Below are positions 52,684 to 61,145 of a stretch of 64,000 nt of DNA, in pieces (positions within the stretch are counted from its first letter, which is position 1; every line of letters begins with the position of its first letter). Below the pieces are notes generated by a model. The model had not been told where the DNA came from and searched no databases. It was given only the letters and a program-made list of their open reading frames with translations. Both the position numbers and the translations under genes were made by a program. Origin of the DNA: Bacillus massiliigorillae (GTDB lineage: Bacteria; Bacillota; Bacilli; Bacillales; DSM-1321); the NCBI RefSeq assembly GCF_000380245.2, contig NZ_HG428741.1, positions 3,411,613-3,475,612 on the forward strand, given 5' to 3'.

Positions 52684-53391
52684 ATGAAAAGAAAAGTTAT
52701 AATTTTTAGCATAAGTTTCTTAATCTTAACCACAATGTGTCTTTTACATATCGTTGAAAGCAGTGGAACTGTTAGTGATCTAAAAAAAGTTGCAAACGAG
52801 ATTATACAATCTAATTCTTTAAACTATCTTATCGAAAATATTGACGTTCAATATAGCTATTCAACTATTGAAATTAACCTGGAGTTAAAAAATCAGTATG
52901 ATGAACTAGAGACGATTAACCAGTTTGCTGTATTTGAGTACTTTCAAAGACAACTAAGACATTATCTACTCACTAGCGATAACCAAAATACTTTACATAT
53001 TTCTGATTTAAAACTAATTGGAAACACAGATTCAAACAAATACCTTTTATCAAGTGAGATACCTAATAAAAAGTTAGTGCATTATAAGACTGAAAATTTA
53101 TTTTATATAAATAATAAAAAATCCTATAATACTAGCACCCTAAATCATTTACTCTATAATTCTAGAAAAGATAAAGCTGAGCTTGAATTAGAAGTATTAA
53201 ACTACGCGGATAATAAGTTTCGACTAATTACCTCCGCAGGACATGACTATACTCATAAAACCGATTCAAAAATTATATTGGATATGATTTCCCAAAAATT
53301 TGGTATAACACATGAAGAGTTCCATGATATTTATTTTCATTATTATCTCGGTATTAATTTCAATCCCTTTTTAGATGCTTCAAATCAATGA
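52684..53391 (+). CDS. Secreted protein of unknown family, paralogue 2
   Basis: 235 aa with an N-terminal signal or anchor (MKRKVIIFSISFLILTTMCLL). See paralogue 1 at 50011 for the shared pattern; the two are the same length. GAGGAGG-like GAGGAGGAAAAG lies before the ATG. No known domain. Its terminator (AGATGCTTC/GAAGCATCT, 53373-53398) overlaps the stop codon, as in paralogue 1. Confidence 0.75.
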   Translation: MKRKVIIFSISFLILTTMCLLHIVESSGTVSDLKKVANEIIQSNSLNYLIENIDVQYSYSTIEINLELKNQYDELETINQFAVFEYFQRQLRHYLLTSDNQNTLHISDLKLIGNTDSNKYLLSSEIPNKKLVHYKTENLFYINNKKSYNTSTLNHLLYNSRKDKAELELEVLNYADNKFRLITSAGHDYTHKTDSKIILDMISQKFGITHEEFHDIYFHYYLGINFNPFLDASNQ

Positions 53392-53400
53392 AGCATCTTA
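53373..53400 (+). terminator. Terminator of paralogue 2
   Basis: Perfect 9-bp stem AGATGCTTC/GAAGCATCT with an 8-nt loop; TTATTC follows. Confidence 0.55.
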
Positions 53401-53640
53401 TTCAACCTTATGTTTCCTAATTTAATCTACGTTTTGCGAATCTACTTCCAATCACAAGAACAAATTCTCTGTCAAAGCGTAAATTGTGATTGGCAACAAT
53501 AAAGTTGTTTAATTTCTATATATTTAAAAGGTATTTGTACTTAAAAATCATTAATAAAGTTGTTTAATTCTTATTGAACTAAAGCACCTGATCGTATTAT
53601 AAGGTTGACCAATGTTATTGGTTGACCTTTTAATTTAGGT

Positions 53641-53837
53641 TCTAGAATACTAATGGTAGCTGGGGTAGAACGACTGCACCTGTGGGAGTTAAGCCCGAAA
53701 ACTAAACCGTTCACCCCCTACTTATAGAAACATGATTGAAGCTGGTTGGGACGTAGATCTCGTATAACAAGCGAAGCTATGACACTATAAGCAGCCATAG
53801 GGGTTACCAGTGATTTGATTAATAGGAGGAGATACAC
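53641..53837 (+). ncRNA. Candidate bridge (guide) RNA region of the IS110 element
   Basis: Between the left end and the transposase ATG lie 197 nt with little coding potential and visible stems: GGGGTAGAACG pairs with CGTTCACCCCC (53663-53673 and 53708-53718), and CTATG/CATAG encloses ACACTATAAGCAGC (53787-53810 area). In IS110-group elements with a long 5' non-coding end (IS621) this region gives the bridge RNA that specifies target and donor. RNA production here is inferred. Confidence 0.45.
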
Positions 53838-55073
53838 ATGAATCCAGTCATTGGTCTGGATGTCTCAAAAGGAGAAAGTCAGGTTCAAGCATTCTTGGAG
53901 AAAAAGAAACCATATAAAAAGAGCTTTAAAGTAGCACATACACTAGAAGGATTACATGAACTCCACGTATTTATCAGAGAAATCGAAGAAGTATCAGGTT
54001 CACAACCACCCATTATGTTGGAGTCTACTGGGCATTATCATACGCCTGTTGTACAGTATTTCGAAAAAAGAGGTTACCTGTTAATCATTGTGAATCCACT
54101 CATTTCTTATAAAACGAAAAGCTCAAGTTTACGTAAAGTCAAAACCGATATAATCGATGCCCAACATCTCTGCGAGATGTATTATAAAGAAGATTTAGAG
54201 CCATATAAAAAGCGTGGTATTCAACTATTAAACTTACGTAATCTGACGAGACAACACGAAAATTTAACAGGTATGTTTGTACAATCTAAATTACAGTTTC
54301 AATCTGTGTTGGACCAAGTGTTTCCTGAATATGTAGGCGTATTTGGAGAATTATATTCGAATGTTTCTTTACTTACCTTATTAACCTACCCTACCTCAAA
54401 AGGCATTTTAGAAGCTGGCGAAGAAGCCGTATCCATAAAGATTCATGAACTGTGTAAAAGTCGTTCACAAAAGTGGGCTAGTAATCAAGCTTCTAAACTA
54501 ATGAAAGCAGCTAGTCGAAATCCATTTCAACAGACTTTATATCATAGTCATTTGATTAGTTTAGAGATGCTTATAGGGATTCTTCTTGAATATAAAAAGC
54601 ACCTATCTAAGCTTGAAGAAGAGATAGATGCTTTAGCAAAAAATATTGAAGAATATAAGATTACCCAATCCATTCCTGGTATCGGTGAAAAAATCGCAGC
54701 AACGATTATTTCTGAAATTGGAGAAATAGATCGGTTTAATCACCCTAAGAAGTTGGTTGCATTTGCAGGAATTGACCCTAGCATATTTGAATCTGGTACC
54801 TTTAAGGGAACTAAAAATCATATCACGAAAAGGGGTTCCAGCAGGCTTAGACATGCCCTATTTACAGCTGTCCGTTGTGCCATTCGAGATGCACGTAAAA
54901 CCCGAACGACAAAAGAACTCATCCCTCGAAATAAGAGATTACGTGAGTTTTACGATAAGAAACGTGAAGAAGGCAAACCTTATCGAGTATCCATTATTGC
55001 CTGTGCTAACAAGCTTTTACATTGGATTTACGCTCTTTTGAAAAACAAAACAACATTCCAAGATGTTGCTTAA
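53838..55073 (+). CDS. IS110-family transposase
   Basis: 411 aa, intact. N-terminal RuvC-like DEDD domain: Asp8 in GLDVSKG, Glu62 in LESTGHYH, Asp104 and Asp107 in KTDIIDAQH. C-terminal Transposase_20 domain: SIPGIGEKIAATIISEIG, GIDPSIFESGTFKG with the serine nucleophile region (Ser315/Ser319). AGGAGGAG lies 8 nt before the ATG. All catalytic residues are present, so the element may be active. Confidence 0.95.
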   Translation: MNPVIGLDVSKGESQVQAFLEKKKPYKKSFKVAHTLEGLHELHVFIREIEEVSGSQPPIMLESTGHYHTPVVQYFEKRGYLLIIVNPLISYKTKSSSLRKVKTDIIDAQHLCEMYYKEDLEPYKKRGIQLLNLRNLTRQHENLTGMFVQSKLQFQSVLDQVFPEYVGVFGELYSNVSLLTLLTYPTSKGILEAGEEAVSIKIHELCKSRSQKWASNQASKLMKAASRNPFQQTLYHSHLISLEMLIGILLEYKKHLSKLEEEIDALAKNIEEYKITQSIPGIGEKIAATIISEIGEIDRFNHPKKLVAFAGIDPSIFESGTFKGTKNHITKRGSSRLRHALFTAVRCAIRDARKTRTTKELIPRNKRLREFYDKKREEGKPYRVSIIACANKLLHWIYALLKNKTTFQDVA

Positions 55074-55383
55074 AATAATTTTTCACATATCTTCAAGGAA
55101 CTTCCATATCGTTAGAGGAAGCTTATTTGTCATGCCCTACTTTTAGTATAGCACTCTAGAATCTCATTATTTAGCGAAATGTTTGACAAACTATTAGCTG
55201 GTTTTGTTTAAGCGTATTTATTCGCAAACTATCGAGTTATATATAGGGCAAGTCAGTTCAAGAGGGAATCCCATTCTTAAGAACGAATTCAATATTTGTT
55301 TCGATGAACCGTATCTTAAATAGGGGTAAGCATAAGCAAACAGTACAGAAAGGCCAGACCTCAAAGTGTATAGTTTTTCTAAC

Positions 55384-55545
55384 CTACCTGAAGTTCATCT
55401 TTTGCAGCATACGGTACATAACCGCGGCCATCTCTGCTTGCGTTGCAGCCGCCTTCAGCCTTAAATTTTCGGAACCGTTACTTCATATACAGAGAGCTAA
55501 CGTTTCTACGCTACCAATAGCTGCCATCCGTTCTTCTTAATATAG
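55384..55545 (-). pseudogene. S-layer homology (SLH) domain remnant
   Basis: The minus strand reads RMAAIGSVETLALCI, a stop, then SNGSENLRLKAAATQAEM followed by AAVMYRMLQKMNFR and a stop at 55384. This is the end of an SLH domain (consensus ...ATRAEMAxMLYRxL). Only the last about 50 codons of the host gene remain and one internal stop is present. It lies between the IS110 element and the epimerase gene. Confidence 0.7.
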
Positions 55546-55612
55546 AGAAAGACCCTTGAGAGCGTTATAATGGAAAAATATTGATTTGACATTGATGAAG
55601 GTGGAGACTCCT

Positions 55613-56560
55613 CTATTTGGAGGAAAGACTAGACAGCCATTGCTTTGTTACCTGAGGAATTCCTTCAACTGCGCTCGGATAACGAAACTTAAAACCTGTA
55701 TCTAGTAACTTATCATTTGAAAAATAAGTATGTGCAGTTGCATACTCCGTTAGAACAGGTCCAATAACCAGTCGACACAGCCATGCAGGGATTTTCACCG
55801 TTTTTCCAGTCACACGAAGTTCCTGTTCAATCATTTGTTTGAAGCTTTCTGATGTAATGGGATGGGAATCACAAAGAATGTATTTTTCACCTATACTGGC
55901 ATGTTTCGTTAAATACAGGCAGGCTCTTGCGCAATCTTCCACATGAATGGGCGAAAACATCGGTTCTTTTCCCCATAAAGAATAAATGGGCTTCTTACGA
56001 TACAGTGGCTCTATAAACAGTTGCACGGTCCAAGAATCCGCGCCATAAATTTGTGCAGGAAACACAGTTGTAATCGGCAACCCACTATTTTTATACTTGT
56101 CTAACTCATTTACAGAAGGCACTATATAAGGTCCCCATCCTTTAGGCTCACTGCGGTATGTTTCATCCTTAGGCATATCTGAACCGCTATCTCCTAAGTA
56201 GCTCGTACCTGCGACATAAATAATATTTTGAATAGCAGAGGGATTGATGTGATTGAGCAAGCGCACCGTCATGGCATAATGTCCATGGCTATATTCCAAA
56301 GCCACTTTTTTCGTAACCTTCTTACCCCAGGTTGGCGGTGCTGCCAAGTGAATGACGTACTGACACTCTTGAATAACCTTTTGCCACTCGCCATCCTCCA
56401 GCAGATCGCCAACGACTGCTGAAACTCCTTGTTCCACCAGCTGTCTCGCTTTTTCATCAGAACGAGTAAGTACGATAATTTCCATATTTTCCTTAAACGC
56501 TTCCTGAATTAGTGATTTTCCTATGTAGCCAGTACCGCCTGTAACGAATACTTTTTCCAT
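55613..56560 (-). CDS. NAD-dependent epimerase/dehydratase-like extended SDR
   Basis: 315 aa. Rossmann motif VTGGTGYIGKSL at the N-terminus, VIHLAAPP, and a GxxYxxxK-like region that is atypical (GWGPYIVPSVNELDKYK), so it may be an atypical extended SDR with weak or different catalysis. The substrate is unknown. AAAGGAG precedes the ATG on the minus strand. Monocistronic. Confidence 0.85.
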   Translation of the reverse strand: MEKVFVTGGTGYIGKSLIQEAFKENMEIIVLTRSDEKARQLVEQGVSAVVGDLLEDGEWQKVIQECQYVIHLAAPPTWGKKVTKKVALEYSHGHYAMTVRLLNHINPSAIQNIIYVAGTSYLGDSGSDMPKDETYRSEPKGWGPYIVPSVNELDKYKNSGLPITTVFPAQIYGADSWTVQLFIEPLYRKKPIYSLWGKEPMFSPIHVEDCARACLYLTKHASIGEKYILCDSHPITSESFKQMIEQELRVTGKTVKIPAWLCRLVIGPVLTEYATAHTYFSNDKLLDTGFKFRYPSAVEGIPQVTKQWLSSLSSK

Positions 56561-56754
56561 GAATCTATGCTCCTTTTCTTAGGAGCCATTAGGTTGTGAA
56601 TAAACGAAGGCCCCCTGCTAGATTTGCTTAGTACAGCTATTGACCTGCCCTGCTTCGAGAAATAATAAGTAATGTCATCATATGACGGATAAGGCTAAAT
56701 GATGACATTGCTTTGGTGCAAATATTATTCTTTATAATATTAATCAAATCCTTC

Positions 56755-56836
56755 TTGAACTAACCTGCACCAATCGCATAACGAAAAAAAGGCTACTATA
56801 AAGCAGCCCTGAACTTAAGCTCTAGCACCCGATAGT
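56755..56836. repeat. B. cereus-type interspersed repeat, copy 3
   Basis: CTAACCTGCACCAATCGCATAACG, GGCTACTATAAAGCAGCC hairpin, CTGAACTTAAGCTCTAGCACCCGATAG. Its end is fused to spoVR fragment E with no spacer. Confidence 0.7.
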
Positions 56837-57140
56837 CACCGTCATTGACTGTTATATACGGGAATCCACCATTCACACGCATATTCACAAGCTGATACCG
56901 AACATTTTTCCATTCTTTATTAACAATTTTATATCCTTACCTTGCTTCTGGAACAAGTACATATCTTCTCTCATCACAAGGTCTTTCGTTAAGTAATTAC
57001 GTATGAAGGAGATATCTGATTCAATTTCACGTACTTCAAACATTTGAGCCCGACCTGAATTTGGTTTCACACCCCGACGAATCATTTCTTCTGTTGGGTT
57101 ATTATAACGTTCTTCAATGTCCTCGAAGATTTTTAATGTT
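56833..57140 (-). pseudogene. spoVR: spoVR fragment E
   Basis: Covers about residues 304-406 of SpoVR (SGRAQMFEVREIESDISFIR, NYLTKDLVMREDMYLFQKQG) with a one-base deletion near 56935 that shifts frame. It ends at 57140 and is followed 45 bp later by the duplicated kinase tail. Confidence 0.9.
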
Positions 57141-57185
57141 AAAGGATTAAGTTACTAACAAAATATTTTATTTATGCATCATTTA

Positions 57186-57274
57186 TTATTGATTATTACA
57201 AAGGAACAGTAAATGTAAAAAGCTCGTTAGGAAAAGAGACAACATTTATTATTTCTCTACCCATTGGTGGCTAA
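57186..57274 (+). pseudogene. Duplicated tail of the sensor kinase gene
   Basis: Encodes IIDYYKGTVNVKSSLGKETT and ends FIISLPIGG, stop; the same 29 codons end the intact kinase at 29715-30944, with a few substitutions. The spacer and DUF2231 gene behind it are also duplicated. Confidence 0.92.
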
Positions 57275-57339
57275 AATTCAGTTTTCCTTCAGTTTTGTTT
57301 TATATGATAGTGATATCAAATAGAAGGAGACGATGAAAA

Positions 57340-57801
57340 ATGCCACTACATCCATTACTTGTCCATTTCCCTATTGCGCTACTCATTATTGGAGCAGTAG
57401 TTGAAATCGTAAATGTTTTTCTAAAAAAAGAGACCCTTAATAAAATGGGAACAACATTAATCGTCATAGGTTTCATTTCTGGGATAGCTACTGTTCTTTC
57501 AGGGGATGGGGCAGAAGAATTTGCTTTTTCAAACTGGGGTAGAATTCTTCACGATCAGGTTGAATTACATTCCTTTTTCGCTGATTTGTCCATGATTATT
57601 TTTGGGGTTTTAACTGCTATTAAATTATTATTTAAACACACATTTTTTAAATTTGAATTTCTAAAAAAACCGATCTTCAAAAGTGGATTAATTACGATTC
57701 TAATCATCATTTTAAGTATTTCTGGAACGGCTTTAATGGCTATCACAGGTCATCTGGGTGGTAAAATTGTCTACGAACATCAAGTAAGTACCAATCAATA
57801 A
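57340..57801 (+). CDS. DUF2231 membrane protein, copy 2
   Basis: 153 aa, about 93 percent identical to the copy at 31010 and with the same HPLLVHFPIALL signature and ribosome site. The original's promoter lies far upstream of its two-component genes, so this copy may be expressed from another promoter or be silent. The third-position changes show the frame is or was under selection. Confidence 0.85.
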   Translation: MPLHPLLVHFPIALLIIGAVVEIVNVFLKKETLNKMGTTLIVIGFISGIATVLSGDGAEEFAFSNWGRILHDQVELHSFFADLSMIIFGVLTAIKLLFKHTFFKFEFLKKPIFKSGLITILIIILSISGTALMAITGHLGGKIVYEHQVSTNQ

Positions 57802-58012
57802 AACTTATCATTTTCTGAACAAACTGAAATGATCCAACCTTTAGGTCGATAAATGATAAGCAAAGAATCACAAGTCACCATATTTTTTTGGAATCGTAAA
57901 GATTATGGCAACTACTGTGGAAGAAACAGCACAGACTTCCTTAATGATTAACTTGACTTAGAGAGAGAAATATAATTTTTGTGGGAAGCCCTTTAAAGAA
58001 AGGAGATTATAT

Positions 58013-59218
58013 ATGCGAAAAAACCAAAATAAAATGAAAATTTTACTTAACAAAGTACCACAAGTGACGATTTTCTTTTGGATCATCAAAGTTTTGTGTA
58101 CAACTGTTGGCGAAACATTTGCTGATTATATCAATTTCAACATTGGACTTGGTTTAACACTTACTACCATTATTATGGGAGTTGCATTTTTTATTGCATT
58201 GTTTTTTCAATTTAAAGCAACCAAATATGTTCCAGCCATTTACTGGGTAACAGTTGTTCTTATAAGCGTATTTGGAACACTTGTAACGGATAATTTGACA
58301 GATAATATGGGCGTTCTACTTGAGGTTAGTACAGCTGTATTCTCGGTGTTACTAGGACTGACTTTTCTATTTTGGTATCTTAGTGAAAAAACTCTATCAA
58401 TCCACTCGATTTTTACTAGAAAAAGAGAAGTTTTCTACTGGCTTACGGTCCTTTTCACCTTTGCACTTGGAACAGCGGTCGGCGATTTATATTCCGAACA
58501 ACTTGGATTTGGTTATCTTAATACAGGATTAGGCGTTGCTATTATTATTGCTCTTGTGTTCTTAGCTTATAAATTTTTGAAACTTGACGGAATATTAGCT
58601 TTCTGGATTGCGTATATTTTAACTCGTCCACTTGGAGCGTCAATTGGAGATTACCTATCTCAATCAAAAGTAAATGGCGGATTAGGACTCGGAACAACCG
58701 TTACGAGTGTAATTTTTCTTATCGCTATTTTAGCAATCATCGTTTTCCTTACCGTTTCAAAAATTGATACAAATGCTAAAAGTGGTATAGCGGAAACAAA
58801 CCAAAGTAAGGCAACTAAGAAACATGTGCTAACACAAACGATTGTTGTACTCATAATTTTCTTAGTTGTTGGTACAGGTGGTTATAAATGGCGCAGTAAT
58901 AATATTGCATCACAAGGTGCCTCAGGGCAAACTACATTAGTGGGTCAATTAAATGATTTTATTAAAATTGAAAATGATATACTAAACGCTGTAAATAAAA
59001 ATAACTTTGCTTCAGCAAAAAAAGGCTCTGATAATTTGGAACATCAGTGGGATACACAAGAACCTAAGCTTCGAAAAATTGATAGCACTACATGGACAAA
59101 AATTGATGGAACAATTGACTCTGTGCTAGCAGCAGTTCGTTCTTCAAAACCTGATATTAATAATAGTAAAACTGCACTTACTAATTCATTTAGTGTCTTA
59201 AAAGGTGCAAATAAATAA
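58013..59218 (+). CDS. COG4705-type repetitive membrane protein
   Basis: 401 aa. Four similar membrane repeats, each carrying a (T/G)xG(E/D)xxxDY-type acidic motif followed by LGxGLTxTT (TTVGETFADYINFNIGLGLTLTT; GTLVTDNLTDNMG; GTAVGDLYSEQLGFGYLNTGLG; GASIGDYLSQSKVNGGLGLGTT), then a ninth helix (about 270-290) and a 100-residue extracellular helical domain. COG4705 proteins are uncharacterised; related ones respond to metals or manganese. GAAAGGAG precedes the ATG. Confidence 0.85.
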   Translation: MRKNQNKMKILLNKVPQVTIFFWIIKVLCTTVGETFADYINFNIGLGLTLTTIIMGVAFFIALFFQFKATKYVPAIYWVTVVLISVFGTLVTDNLTDNMGVLLEVSTAVFSVLLGLTFLFWYLSEKTLSIHSIFTRKREVFYWLTVLFTFALGTAVGDLYSEQLGFGYLNTGLGVAIIIALVFLAYKFLKLDGILAFWIAYILTRPLGASIGDYLSQSKVNGGLGLGTTVTSVIFLIAILAIIVFLTVSKIDTNAKSGIAETNQSKATKKHVLTQTIVVLIIFLVVGTGGYKWRSNNIASQGASGQTTLVGQLNDFIKIENDILNAVNKNNFASAKKGSDNLEHQWDTQEPKLRKIDSTTWTKIDGTIDSVLAAVRSSKPDINNSKTALTNSFSVLKGANK

Positions 59219-59223
59219 TACTC

Positions 59224-59252
59224 TTAGGAATCGCCAATCGCGGTTCCTTTTT
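59224..59252 (+). terminator. Terminator of the COG4705 gene
   Basis: AGGAATCGC/GCGGTTCCT stem with a CAAT(C) loop, then TTTTTTAATGG. Confidence 0.75.
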
Positions 59253-59551
59253 TAATGGAACCCTTACCTATTCGTATCAAGAATAGAAAATTGAGAATAA
59301 TTCAAAGTAACTTATAAAATAAGCTTTATAAATATCTATAATGCAACCTATATAGACAACCACAAATAAAAAGCAGCGATATTATAAGACTTTATCGCTG
59401 CTTCTTATTTTAGGAAACCCGATTCCAGATAGATTTGACTGCTCTAATTCATTAATTGTCTTCTAAATATCAATCAGCATCTCTATAATCTAATAAGAAA
59501 AGATCGTTCTTCTCCATGTATTTAATCAAAAAAGCCAATAACAATATGAAA
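59253..59551. other. Intergenic region between COG4705 and spoVR
   Basis: No gene; contains the spoVR-side hairpin at 59371-59403. Confidence 0.5.
59365..59405 (-). terminator. Probable terminator of spoVR
   Basis: AAGCAGCGATA/TATCGCTGCTT stem (59371-59381 and 59393-59403); TTTTTATTTG follows on the minus strand, about 150 bp past the spoVR stop. Confidence 0.65.
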
Positions 59552-60961
59552 TTACAAATACTTCTTATAAATCCCCTTACTATCATACGTATAAAGAATC
59601 GGCTTCTCCTCCACCTTTGTTTCCAAATGAACACCTCGACCCCAAAGCTGATAAATATAAGGAAGAACCTTCTCTAAATACTTCACATCTAATTCAATAC
59701 CTTCATACCAATGCTTCAAGTACAGCTCACCGTTTCTCAAATAGTCGCCATCATTAACCGTAATATATGGGAACCCGCCATTCACTCGCATATTCACAAG
59801 CTGATCTCGGACACCTTTCCATTCTTTATCAACAATTTTATAGTCCTTGCCTTGTTTTTGGAACAAATACATATCTTCCCTCATCACAAGGTCTTTCGTT
59901 AAGTAATTACGTATGAAGGAAATATCTGATTCTACTTCTCTCACTTCAAACATTTGCTCTCGACCAGAGTTTGGTTTTACACCTCGACGAACCATTTCAT
60001 CTGTTGGGTTATTAAAGCGCTCTTCAATATCTTCGAAGATTTTTAAGCCTAAGTAATACGGATTAATTCCTGTACGAGATGGCTGCACAACGCCTGCGTT
60101 TAATTTCGCAAATTCTAAAGACTCGCTTGATGTTAAGTCCATTTCGCGTAGGATGCGTTGATGCCAGAAGGATGCCCAACCTTCATTCATGATTTTCGTC
60201 TCTAGCTGAGGCCAGAAATATAGCATTTCTTCACGAATCATTGTAAGAATATCACGTTGCCAGTCTTCTAATTCTCGGCTATATTGTTGGATGAAAAGTA
60301 GTAAATCCTTTTGAGGTTGTGCCGGGAATTTTTTATATTTCTTTTTTGGTTGTTCTGGTTTTGTTTCTTTCTTTTCTAAATTCCATAAATCATCGTATGG
60401 AGAAGGTTTTTGTTTCACTTCTTCTTCTTCCTCTTCCATCTCAATCGTTGTTGCAGGGTGTAGGAGCGCTGGATCAATATGTTCCTCAATAGATAGGACT
60501 GCATCTAAGAAGATTTCTACTTCTCTCTTGCCATACTCAATTTCATATTGGCGAATGCGGTCAGCGGTTGCCGCCATGCTTTCAACCATGTCTCGATTTG
60601 TATTTTGAAAGCGAATATTATTTTTGAAGAAATCGCAATGGGCTAATACATGGGCTACAATTAACTTATTTTGAATGAGTGCATTCGAATCTAATAAAAA
60701 AGCATAACAAGGATTAGAATTAATAACTAATTCATAGATTTTACTTAGGCCAAAATCATATTGAAGTTTCATTTTGTGGAACTGCTTACCAAAGCTCCAA
60801 TGGGAATAGCGAGTAGGCATACCATAAGCACCGAATGTATAAATAATTTCACTCGGGCAAATCTCATATCTCATTGGATAGAAATCTAAACCAAAACCAG
60901 TAGCAATCTCCGTTATTTCATCGATGGCTTTTTCTAAATCCTTTTGTTCATCTATTTTCAC
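59552..60961 (-). CDS. spoVR: Stage V sporulation protein R
   Basis: 469 aa, the usual size, intact. SpoVR is needed for normal spore cortex formation; the molecular activity is unknown. Family features: EICPSEIIYTFGAYGMPTRYSHW, LVINSNPCYAFLLDSN, VLAHCDFFKNN, and near the C-terminus FEVREVESDISFIRNYL. Start is GTG at 60961 with GGAGGGAG 4 nt before it. It is the only complete copy; five fragments of its C-terminal half are spread over 36.8-57.1 kb in the same orientation. Confidence 0.97.
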   Translation of the reverse strand: MKIDEQKDLEKAIDEITEIATGFGLDFYPMRYEICPSEIIYTFGAYGMPTRYSHWSFGKQFHKMKLQYDFGLSKIYELVINSNPCYAFLLDSNALIQNKLIVAHVLAHCDFFKNNIRFQNTNRDMVESMAATADRIRQYEIEYGKREVEIFLDAVLSIEEHIDPALLHPATTIEMEEEEEEVKQKPSPYDDLWNLEKKETKPEQPKKKYKKFPAQPQKDLLLFIQQYSRELEDWQRDILTMIREEMLYFWPQLETKIMNEGWASFWHQRILREMDLTSSESLEFAKLNAGVVQPSRTGINPYYLGLKIFEDIEERFNNPTDEMVRRGVKPNSGREQMFEVREVESDISFIRNYLTKDLVMREDMYLFQKQGKDYKIVDKEWKGVRDQLVNMRVNGGFPYITVNDGDYLRNGELYLKHWYEGIELDVKYLEKVLPYIYQLWGRGVHLETKVEEKPILYTYDSKGIYKKYL

Positions 60962-61145
60962 CTTACTCCCTCCTTTTCCTTCTTATCACATAGTATGAAA
61001 GGACACGTAGAAAATGACGTAACAATCAACGATAATAGGAAAGAAAAGAAAAATTTATTTATTCTTTTTCATAGAGCAAGTTTTAGGGAAAACTAAAAAG
61101 CTGTACAAAAAGTGATATTTCAATCAATTTTTGCACAGCTTTTAT
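60962..61145. other. spoVR promoter region and terminator
   Basis: Carries a bidirectional hairpin (AAAAGCTGTACAAAAA/TTTTTGCACAGCTTTT, 61096-61111 and 61129-61144) ending the VanZ gene on the minus strand, and the spoVR promoter. Confidence 0.6.

Larger units (their letters stand above)
53641..55165 (+). mobile_element. IS110-family insertion sequence
   Basis: A single transposase gene with about 195 bp of structured non-coding sequence in front and about 90 bp behind. The exact ends are not certain: IS110 elements usually lack terminal inverted repeats and target duplications. TCTAGAATACTAATGG at 53641 and TAGTATAGCACTCTAGAATC at 55145-55164 share TCTAGAAT near both limits. Confidence 0.7.

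Noticed and set aside
55304..55540. 78-codon plus-strand frame
   Set aside because: It is antisense to the SLH remnant, which explains the sequence better.
36783..57140. spoVR fragments as functional short SpoVR proteins
   Set aside because: Each lacks a start signal, is truncated and most have frameshifts, so pseudogene status is better supported.
57840..57990. Short frame MATTVEETAQTS before the COG4705 gene
   Set aside because: Eighteen codons only, with no ribosome site; probably a chance frame or an unidentifiable remnant.
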